64,000 nt of DNA. Source: an uncultured Actinomycetes bacterium (GTDB lineage Bacteria; Actinomycetota; Acidimicrobiia; Acidimicrobiales; RAAP-2). Shown piece after piece: positions 58,189 through 64,000 of this stretch. The notes below the pieces were generated by a model. That model was not told the origin of the DNA. It was given only the letters and a program-made list of their open reading frames with translations, and made no database searches. The number at the start of each line of letters is the position of its first letter. Position 1 is the first letter of the stretch. The translations under genes and the position numbers were made by a program. The stretch lies in assembly GCA_903893745.1 (NCBI GenBank), contig CAITNF010000013.1:1-64000 (forward strand), read 5' to 3'.

Positions 58189-59634
58189 GTGACCCTTGAC
58201 GTGGCCATCATTGGATCTGGATTTGGGGGACTGGGGGCCGCCGTGCGACTTCGCCAGGCCGGCATCACAAATTTCTCCATCTTCGAGCGAGCCTCTGAGG
58301 TTGGCGGGACGTGGCATGAAAATACGTATCCGGGGTGCCGCTGTGACGTGAAGAGCACGCTCTACTCTTTTTCTTTCGCTCCCAACCCTTCGTGGAGTAA
58401 TACCTACAGCTATCAACCAGAGATTTTCGCGTACCTGCGCAACATCGCGAACGAGTACCAACTACGCGAGGTCATCAAGTTCGAAGACGAAGTCCTCGAC
58501 ATCAGTTTCGATTCGACCTCACGACTCTGGAGGATTACCACCCAGCACGGAGTCGCTGAAGCTCGCCACGTCATCCTCGCGGCTGGCGGACTCGCCGAAC
58601 CCCGGCTCCCCGATATCGAAGGTATCGAAAGCTTCGCCGGCCCAATCATGCACACCGCGAAATGGCGCGACGACGTGGTCCTCGACGATAAGCGCGTGGC
58701 GGTCATCGGAACGGGGGCGAGCGCCATCCAGGTCATTCCCCAAATTGCGGCATCGGTACGTCACCTCTCAATCCTGCAACGTACGCCACCATGGATTCTC
58801 CCCCACATGGGTCACGCGGTACGAAAGAGGACCCAACTCCTCTTTCGATTCATTCCTTTCTCCCAGCAACTCAATCGTTTCTACGTCTACTGGCGAAACG
58901 AGTTGATGGTTTTGGGTTTCGTGAAAGACCCTTCCAAGATGAAGATCGCCGAACAGCAGTCACGACTGTTTCTGGAAAGTCAGATCACCGACCCACAACT
59001 ACGAGAGAGTCTCACCCCGCACTACCGACTCGGTTGCAAGCGGGTGCTCATCAGCAATGATTACTATCCATCGCTACGCCGTGACAACGTTGCCTTGGTG
59101 ACGAGTCCCATCACGGGCATCGAACCCGAAGGGGTCCGCACTAGTGACGGCACCTTGCACAAAGTCGATGTCTTGATATCGGCCACGGGCTTTTACGTAA
59201 CCGATAATCCCATTGGCGAACGGGTACATGGCGCTCGTGGCGAAGCACTTGCTACAGCATTCCGAGGGACCATGTCGAACTATCGCGGAACCATGTTTCC
59301 GGACTTTCCGAACCTCTTCATGTTGGGCGGACCTAATACGGCACTTGGTCATTCATCTATTGTCTTCATGCTCGAAAGCCAACTCAATTACGTAGTTGAG
59401 GCGCTCAAGAAGGCACTGCGCCAGAATGCGCTCATCGAGCCGACCCAATCTGCCGCCGATGAATGGACGGCGATGCTGCAGTCCAAGTTGCCCTCCACGG
59501 TTTGGGGAACGGGATGTGCCAGTTGGTACCTCAATGAACGTGGAATTAATACGACAATTTGGCCCGACTTTACTTTTCGATTTCGCAAAGCCACTCGCCA
59601 CTTCCAGCTTCGCGATCATCACGTCACCCGTTAA
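58189..59634 (+). CDS. Flavin-containing monooxygenase, Baeyer-Villiger type
   Basis: 481 aa. An FAD motif G-S-G-F-G-G-L-G opens the protein. The Baeyer-Villiger-type fingerprint F-A-G-P-I-M-H-T-A-K-W-R-D lies near residue 150, and the NADPH motif G-T-G-A-S-A near 172. W-H-E-N-T-Y-P-G-C-R-C-D near 45 is typical of the group. It inserts oxygen into ketones or oxidises amines/sulphur with NADPH and O2. The substrate is unknown. The start is the GTG at 58189, 6 nt after TAGCGT. A terminator shared with recA follows directly. Confidence 0.92.
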   Translation: MTLDVAIIGSGFGGLGAAVRLRQAGITNFSIFERASEVGGTWHENTYPGCRCDVKSTLYSFSFAPNPSWSNTYSYQPEIFAYLRNIANEYQLREVIKFEDEVLDISFDSTSRLWRITTQHGVAEARHVILAAGGLAEPRLPDIEGIESFAGPIMHTAKWRDDVVLDDKRVAVIGTGASAIQVIPQIAASVRHLSILQRTPPWILPHMGHAVRKRTQLLFRFIPFSQQLNRFYVYWRNELMVLGFVKDPSKMKIAEQQSRLFLESQITDPQLRESLTPHYRLGCKRVLISNDYYPSLRRDNVALVTSPITGIEPEGVRTSDGTLHKVDVLISATGFYVTDNPIGERVHGARGEALATAFRGTMSNYRGTMFPDFPNLFMLGGPNTALGHSSIVFMLESQLNYVVEALKKALRQNALIEPTQSAADEWTAMLQSKLPSTVWGTGCASWYLNERGINTTIWPDFTFRFRKATRHFQLRDHHVTR

Positions 59635-59676
59635 CGCACTAAGGCCCACTACCTCGCGGTAGTAGGCCTTAGTGCG
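59635..59676. terminator. Bidirectional terminator between monooxygenase and recA
   Basis: CGCACTAAGGCC (59635-59646) pairs with GGCCTTAGTGCG (59665-59676), with an inner stem actacc/ggtagt. It sits exactly between the two convergent stops and contains no long T-run, but the stem is long and GC-rich. Confidence 0.8.
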
Positions 59677-59683
59677 TGCCGGT

Positions 59684-60739
59684 TTAGTCGATGGTGATGG
59701 GAACGTCTACATCAATCTCTTCATTGGTTCCTACGACATCGGGTAGCTGCGCATTGGCGAGATGTTCACGAACGCGACCATCAATTTCCGCCATCATCTG
59801 AGGATTCTCACGGAGAAACGTCTTCACATTTTCACGGCCTTGACCCATCTGTTCGCCTTCATAGGTGAACCACGCGCCAGCTTTTTTCACAAAGCCCAAC
59901 TCCACGGCGACGTCAAGTACTGATCCTTCACGACTAATACCTTGGCCGTACATGATGTCGAACTCTGCTTGCTTGAATGGAGCCGCGCACTTGTTCTTCA
60001 CGACTTTGACGCGAGTTCGGTTTCCCACTACTTCGGTGCCATCTTTGATTGACTCAATTCGACGAATGTCCAGACGAACCGATGAGTAGAACTTCAACGC
60101 ACGACCACCGGGAGTTACTTCGGGCGAGCCATACATCACACCAATTTTTTCACGGAGCTGGTTAATAAAGACGGCGACCGTATTGGATTTTGAAAGTCCA
60201 CCGGTCAACTTACGCAGGGCCTGGCTCATGAGTCGAGCCTGGAGACCAACGTGTGAGTCACCCATGTCACCTTCAATTTCGGCTCGTGGCGTCAGCGCGG
60301 CGACTGAGTCAATCACGATGACGTCAAGCGCACCCGAACGAATCAACATGTCCACGATTTCGAGAGCCTGCTCACCGGTATCAGGTTGACTGATCAAAAG
60401 ATCATCGATGTTGACACCAATAGCGCGCGCGTACACGGGGTCCATGGCGTGCTCAGCGTCAATGTAGGCACAGACACCTCCATTGCGCTGCGCCTCGGCT
60501 ACGACGTGCATGGCGAGCGTTGACTTACCCGATGACTCGGGACCGTAGAGCTCAACTATTCGTCCACGCGGTAGACCACCGATTCCCAGTGCCATGTCGA
60601 GCGCCAGTGCGCCCGTCGGAATTGACTCGATATTCATGTGCAGGTTCTCACCCATGCGCATGATCGAACCCTTACCGAACTGCTTTTCAATTTGGACGAG
60701 TGCGGCGTCTAGAGCCTTTGCGCGATCGTCGGTTGCCAT
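59684..60739 (-). CDS. recA: RecA recombinase
   Basis: 351 aa, normal length and intein-free. Walker [10 protein letters not shown] near residue 68, Walker [11 protein letters not shown], loop 2 and [14 protein letters not shown] are intact. It forms filaments on single-stranded DNA for repair and triggers LexA cleavage. The ATG at 60739 lies 6-7 nt after AAGGAG; ATG codons further upstream are not preceded by an SD. A LexA box is 84 nt upstream. The usual partner recX is not adjacent; a convergent monooxygenase lies downstream instead. Confidence 0.97.
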   Translation of the reverse strand: MATDDRAKALDAALVQIEKQFGKGSIMRMGENLHMNIESIPTGALALDMALGIGGLPRGRIVELYGPESSGKSTLAMHVVAEAQRNGGVCAYIDAEHAMDPVYARAIGVNIDDLLISQPDTGEQALEIVDMLIRSGALDVIVIDSVAALTPRAEIEGDMGDSHVGLQARLMSQALRKLTGGLSKSNTVAVFINQLREKIGVMYGSPEVTPGGRALKFYSSVRLDIRRIESIKDGTEVVGNRTRVKVVKNKCAAPFKQAEFDIMYGQGISREGSVLDVAVELGFVKKAGAWFTYEGEQMGQGRENVKTFLRENPQMMAEIDGRVREHLANAQLPDVVGTNEEIDVDVPITID

Positions 60740-60822
60740 TACTTTCTCCTTGTTCTTTGCCATACGAGGAACGTTAGAAACCTCGTGTGACAACGGTCGG
60801 TCCACCCGGACTTACGGTACTA

Positions 60823-60836
60823 CGAACAAGTGTTCG
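60823..60836. promoter_or_regulatory. LexA (SOS) operator upstream of recA
   Basis: CGAACAAGTGTTCG is a perfect match to the actinobacterial/Gram-positive SOS box CGAAC-N4-GTTCG. It is the core of a larger palindrome, TACTACGAACA-AG-TGTTCGTAGTA (818-841 within 60.8 kb). Confidence 0.92.
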
Positions 60837-60914
60837 TAGTAGGGATTTAGTGGCCAGACCCCATTTTGCGCCGAAAAAAGGGCGAAATGGTGGATAGATT
60901 CAAGGATTTTTTGT

Positions 60915-62144
60915 TTAGTCGACGAGGGCTTGGTAGACGAGTTGGGCCAATTCTCGCCGGATTGGATAGGTCCCGGTTGGCAGCAACTGGGTAAAGAAAC
61001 TCACGGTGAGGTCCTCGGCTGGATCGACCCAGAATGTCGTGGACGCGGCGCCACCCCACCCGAATGTTCCCTCGCTCATGAGTGACTTATTACGACTCGA
61101 ATCAATCACGACCGAGAAGCCAAGTCCAAAACCGACCCCGGCGTACTCGGGTTCGGTATACGAGTCCGCCGCGAACGCCACGAGATCCACGTCACCCGGC
61201 AGGTGGTTTTGGGTCATGAGGTCAAAGGTTCGACTGGACACAAAACGGTGACCTTCGAACTCGCCACCGCGAAGCAACATGGTCATGAATCGTTCATAGT
61301 CAACAGCCGTCGATACCAGGCCACCGCCGGCTCCGTAGAGCTGTGGCTGACGAAGTGCTCCGCGCGCAAGGTCCCCAAAGGGATGCGACTCTCCATTCGA
61401 GGGGACGTACAGCATTGACATCCGGTCGTGTTTGTCCTCGGGACACCACCATGAAGTGTCATGCATCCCCAGGGGGTCAAGAATTCGTTCGCGGAAAAAA
61501 ACGTCGAGCGGCTGACCACTCCAAATTTCGATTAACCGCCCGAGTACGTCAGTGGCCACTGAATAGTTGAAGGCGCTACCGGGCTGGAAGAGCAGTGGGC
61601 TCGAGCACCAGTCGTGCACCGCCTGACTGAGATTTGCCCCCCTTGGCCAGCCAAAGTCGTACCCCTTGGCACGGTAGATCGCGTCAACGGGGTGCAGATA
61701 GTTAAAGCCATACGTGAGTCCACTGGTGTGTGACAGCAAGTGGTGAATTCGTACTGGCTCAATCGCCGGCACGGTCTGCGGGTCGCTCGGCGTACCGCCA
61801 ACGTAGACGCGCGGAGCGGCGAGTGCCTCAATCCACTGTCCGGCATCATCGTTCAAATCGAAGCAGCCCTCTTCGTACAGCATCATGACGCCAATTGAAG
61901 TCAACGGTTTCGTCATTGAAAAGATTCGCCAAATCGTGTCGTCGGTCACCTCGAGACCCTCTTCACGATTACGGTGACCAGCACGACCGGTCCACACCAA
62001 CTCCCCACCGCGCGAGACCGTGGCTAACCATCCAGCAAGTCGTCCGTCAGTCACGTACTTTTCGAAGTGATGCTGGATGCGCTCGAGTCGAACAGGATCA
62101 AATCCCATTGACGTTGGATCAATACGTACCTCAAGTGGCGACAT
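60915..62144 (-). CDS. Serine hydrolase, beta-lactamase/class C-like family
   Basis: 409 aa. The nucleophile motif S-M-T-K lies near residue 77 (I-F-S-M-T-K-P-L-T-S). A Y-S-V segment (F-N-Y-S-V-A-T-D-V-L-G) near 190 supplies the Tyr, and G-W-G-G-A-A-S near 365 replaces the K-T-G-like third motif. This is the EstB/beta-lactamase-related esterase type. There is no signal peptide, so it is probably a cytoplasmic esterase or amidase. GATACT ends 6 nt before the ATG at 62144 and there is no SD. It sits between cinA and recA, where many actinobacteria have no such gene. Confidence 0.88.
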   Translation of the reverse strand: MSPLEVRIDPTSMGFDPVRLERIQHHFEKYVTDGRLAGWLATVSRGGELVWTGRAGHRNREEGLEVTDDTIWRIFSMTKPLTSIGVMMLYEEGCFDLNDDAGQWIEALAAPRVYVGGTPSDPQTVPAIEPVRIHHLLSHTSGLTYGFNYLHPVDAIYRAKGYDFGWPRGANLSQAVHDWCSSPLLFQPGSAFNYSVATDVLGRLIEIWSGQPLDVFFRERILDPLGMHDTSWWCPEDKHDRMSMLYVPSNGESHPFGDLARGALRQPQLYGAGGGLVSTAVDYERFMTMLLRGGEFEGHRFVSSRTFDLMTQNHLPGDVDLVAFAADSYTEPEYAGVGFGLGFSVVIDSSRNKSLMSEGTFGWGGAASTTFWVDPAEDLTVSFFTQLLPTGTYPIRRELAQLVYQALVD

Positions 62145-62150
62145 CTGGTC

Positions 62151-62156
62151 AGTATC
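62151..62156 (-). promoter_or_regulatory. -10-like element before the serine hydrolase
   Basis: GATACT on the minus strand, 6 nt before the ATG. It lacks the first T of the consensus but keeps the A and final T and the leaderless spacing. Confidence 0.35.
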
Positions 62157-62173
62157 GCAGACGACGTGAGTAC

Positions 62174-63430
62174 TTACAATTGATCGAGGCGCCGGCGCAG
62201 GGCGTCCAGGGCGCTGATGGCTCCGTAGGCCCGAATTCGTGGCCGGTCACCGGGAAGTCGCAGCGCGACCGACGTGACCTCGTCACCGAGCGCGATGCCC
62301 ACAAAGACCGTGCCGGCAGGCTGGCCATCTTGCTCTTCGGGGCCGGCTACGCCAGTAACACCGAGTCCCACGTCAGAGCCAAGGACCTGGCGAGCTCCTT
62401 GGGCCATAGCCTCAGCTGCCGCAGCGCTTACCACCGGGCCCCGTGGTACGCCCAGTAGCTCGAACTTAACTTCCGACGCGTAACTGACCACTGCGCCACG
62501 GAACCACTGCGACGCCCCGGGCACGTTGACCAGACGGCTCGCCATCAAACCACCCGTAACTGATTCAGCAACTCCTAAAGTCAGGTGGCGCGTCACCAGT
62601 CGCTGCGCGATGGCGTGTTCCATAGTTTCGTCGTCGACACCAAAAATGATTTCACCCAAACGATCAACGATGAGCGTTCGTATCTGTCGCTCCTCATCCG
62701 CGAGTAGGCGGGCCGCGTGCGCGTCGTCATCACCGCGGGCAGTAATTCGTACCTTGATTCCCTCGATGCCCGATGCGAGGAACGCAATCGTCACCCGTCC
62801 ATCGGCGGCGAGCGCATCAAATCGCTCGCCCACTGCTTCGGCGAGTCCCGACTCGCTCGATCCCCAGGTGCGCAGTACTCGACTGATGATGACCGATGTT
62901 TGACCGGCCGCTCGTTCGCGGGCCAACAGGTCGGGCAAGATTGCCCGCTCGAACATGTCGGACATCTCGTAGGGGACCCCGGGCACGGCGTAGACCACTT
63001 TTTGACCAATCGGACAGATCAGTCCGGGCGCGGTTCCGCGCGTTTGGGCAATGATTGATGCCCCTCGAGGAACGTCCGCCTGAAGAAGGTTGTTCTCGGG
63101 CATTTCGCGTCCTCGCGACTGGAACATTGCTCGAATGGCATTGACCAGCACCGGGTCGCGTTCGAGTTCGACGTTCATCACCTCGCCTAGAGCAGCCCGC
63201 GTGATGTCGTCTTGCGTCGGACCCAGTCCACCGCAGACGATTACCGCGTCGCTACGAGCGAGTGCCGTGCGAAACGCCAGCACAATTCGTTCGTGGTTGT
63301 CGCCGACGTGCTGGTGGAAGTGCGACGCAATACCATTCGCGGCCAGTTGCTCACCTAACCACTGTGAGTTGGTGTCCGGAATTTGACCGAGTAGCAGCTC
63401 AGTGCCGACGGCAACGATTTCAACTCGCAC
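62174..63430 (-). CDS. cinA: CinA family protein (competence/damage-inducible; NMN deamidase domain)
   Basis: 418 aa. The N-terminal molybdopterin-binding-like domain (1-170) opens V-E-I-V-A-V-G-T-E-L-L-L-G and holds G-G-L-G-P-T-Q-D-D-I-T. The C-terminal domain (about 265-418) has G-V-A-E-S-V-T-G-G-L and G-V-T-G-V-A-G-P, typical of nicotinamide mononucleotide deamidase. It recycles pyridine nucleotides, and the N-terminal half may act as an ADP-ribose pyrophosphatase. The GTG start overlaps the pgsA end by 11 nt. Confidence 0.93.
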   Translation of the reverse strand: MRVEIVAVGTELLLGQIPDTNSQWLGEQLAANGIASHFHQHVGDNHERIVLAFRTALARSDAVIVCGGLGPTQDDITRAALGEVMNVELERDPVLVNAIRAMFQSRGREMPENNLLQADVPRGASIIAQTRGTAPGLICPIGQKVVYAVPGVPYEMSDMFERAILPDLLARERAAGQTSVIISRVLRTWGSSESGLAEAVGERFDALAADGRVTIAFLASGIEGIKVRITARGDDDAHAARLLADEERQIRTLIVDRLGEIIFGVDDETMEHAIAQRLVTRHLTLGVAESVTGGLMASRLVNVPGASQWFRGAVVSYASEVKFELLGVPRGPVVSAAAAEAMAQGARQVLGSDVGLGVTGVAGPEEQDGQPAGTVFVGIALGDEVTSVALRLPGDRPRIRAYGAISALDALRRRLDQL

Positions 63431-63992
63431 GATTGTTTTTCGCTTTTCCCTCGACGAAGTACTGCCATCCCGTGTAGTAGGTCATAGCCACCGCCACCCA
63501 GATCGTGGCAACACCCACGAAAGTGTGATGGGCGATAAATGGAATTACGCAAAAGGCAATTGCCCAATCCTGGACAAAAGTTTTCCACTTCGCCAGGGCA
63601 CTCGCCGGTATTGAGACACCGCGCTTAGCCATGCGCGATCGATAGACACTCATCCAGATTTCACGAATCGTGATCAAAATCGAAGGAACGATGAACGAGG
63701 TGAGGCCGTGCGGACGCGAAATCACGAGGGCGTACAGCGAGCCCAGCACAATCACCTTGTCCGCTAACGGATCGAGAAACGCGCCCGAGCGCGTCGTACC
63801 GTGACGGCGGGCCACAATCCCGTCAAAGTAGTCCGATGCGGCGGCGAGCAGTCCCACCAACGTCGCCCACCAAGTAATACGGTGAAAAATTATGAGGTAG
63901 ATAAAGAGAGGCGAGACGAGAAGACGAAAAGCGGTCATCATGTTGGCCGGGGTCAACAGCGCGGTCTCGCCGTAGGTGCGTTCAGACGTCAT
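63420..63992 (-). CDS. pgsA: CDP-diacylglycerol-glycerol-3-phosphate 3-phosphatidyltransferase
   Basis: 190 aa membrane enzyme. The CDP-alcohol phosphotransferase motif D-x2-D-G-x2-A-R-x8-G-x3-D-x3-D is complete in S-D-Y-F-D-G-I-V-A-R-R...G-A-F-L-D-P-L-A-D near residue 55-80. About five membrane helices are visible. It makes phosphatidylglycerophosphate, the precursor of phosphatidylglycerol and cardiolipin. The ATG at 63992 is only 8 nt from the window end and may overlap an upstream gene (ATGA), so a longer N-terminus cannot be fully excluded. Confidence 0.92.
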   Translation of the reverse strand: MTSERTYGETALLTPANMMTAFRLLVSPLFIYLIIFHRITWWATLVGLLAAASDYFDGIVARRHGTTRSGAFLDPLADKVIVLGSLYALVISRPHGLTSFIVPSILITIREIWMSVYRSRMAKRGVSIPASALAKWKTFVQDWAIAFCVIPFIAHHTFVGVATIWVAVAMTYYTGWQYFVEGKAKNNRAS

Positions 63993-64000
63993 ACCCGCAC

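Noticed and set aside
1-64000. tRNA, rRNA or a known riboswitch
   Set aside because: No cloverleaf with the conserved T-loop sequence, rRNA block or recognisable aptamer was found on reading; a covariance-model scan would be needed to exclude small RNAs.

Overview
The window is about 55% G+C chromosomal DNA and looks like a compact actinobacterial genome, most likely from the Acidimicrobiia or a relative. This placement is an inference. It rests on the pgsA-cinA-(serine hydrolase)-recA order with an actinobacterial LexA box, a SerB with ACT domains, the EttA/BmpA/Liv gene content, a cdd-deoA-add/punA-mutase grouping like that of mycobacteria, and many start codons that sit 6-7 nt after a TAnnnT -10 element (leaderless mRNAs). 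I see no IS element, phage gene, CRISPR array, rRNA or tRNA.

Layout. 0-0.24 kb: 3' end of a GNAT acetyltransferase gene. 0.5-5.5 kb: oxo- and hydroxy-acid metabolism (FAH-family hydrolase, LhgO, tartronate semialdehyde reductase, hydroxypyruvate isomerase, glycerate kinase). 5.5-9.6 kb: a D,D-carboxypeptidase-like protein with an altered active site, an SDR and an acyl-CoA dehydrogenase. 9.8-13.2 kb: a DUF1003 protein, then a flavin electron-transfer unit (ferric-reductase-like membrane flavoprotein, extracytoplasmic FMN-binding protein, ApbE). 13.2-22.9 kb, minus strand: one long operon with a complete Liv-type ABC importer followed by a dehydrogenase, an M24 hydrolase-like protein, both E1 subunits of a 2-oxoacid dehydrogenase, an SRPBCC protein and an unknown protein. 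23.2-26.3 kb: alpha/beta hydrolase, an E2 acyltransferase with two E3-binding domains, TetR regulator. 26.3-32.2 kb: pyrophosphatase, unknown protein, 3-hydroxyacyl-CoA dehydrogenase, PurU, kynureninase, EttA.

32.5-48.2 kb is a nucleoside uptake and salvage island: BmpA-type ABC importer, pseudouridine catabolism (psuG-psuK), cytidine deaminase, thymidine phosphorylase, adenosine deaminase, purine nucleoside phosphorylase, a phosphosugar mutase that could act as phosphopentomutase, DeoC, and an aldehyde dehydrogenase split over two overlapping genes in a way that resembles an ALDH16 cut in two. Together these could take imported nucleosides to free bases, ribose phosphates, glyceraldehyde-3-phosphate and acetate.

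48.3-50.6 kb holds dTDP-sugar genes (rmlC, rmlB, divergent rmlA). 50.7-59.6 kb holds bioY, enoyl-CoA hydratase, aminopeptidase P, P450 plus ferredoxin, serB, an MFS exporter, a hexapeptide acyltransferase and a flavin monooxygenase. 59.7-64 kb holds recA, a serine hydrolase, cinA and pgsA.

The points most worth following up are the split ALDH16-like pair, the recurrent leaderless promoters (including three divergent pairs in very short spacers), the double palindrome at bioY, the leader ORF overlapping bmpA, the double E3-binding-domain E2, and the Liv-linked catabolic operon of unknown substrate. Everything here comes from reading the sequence; no database search was run.
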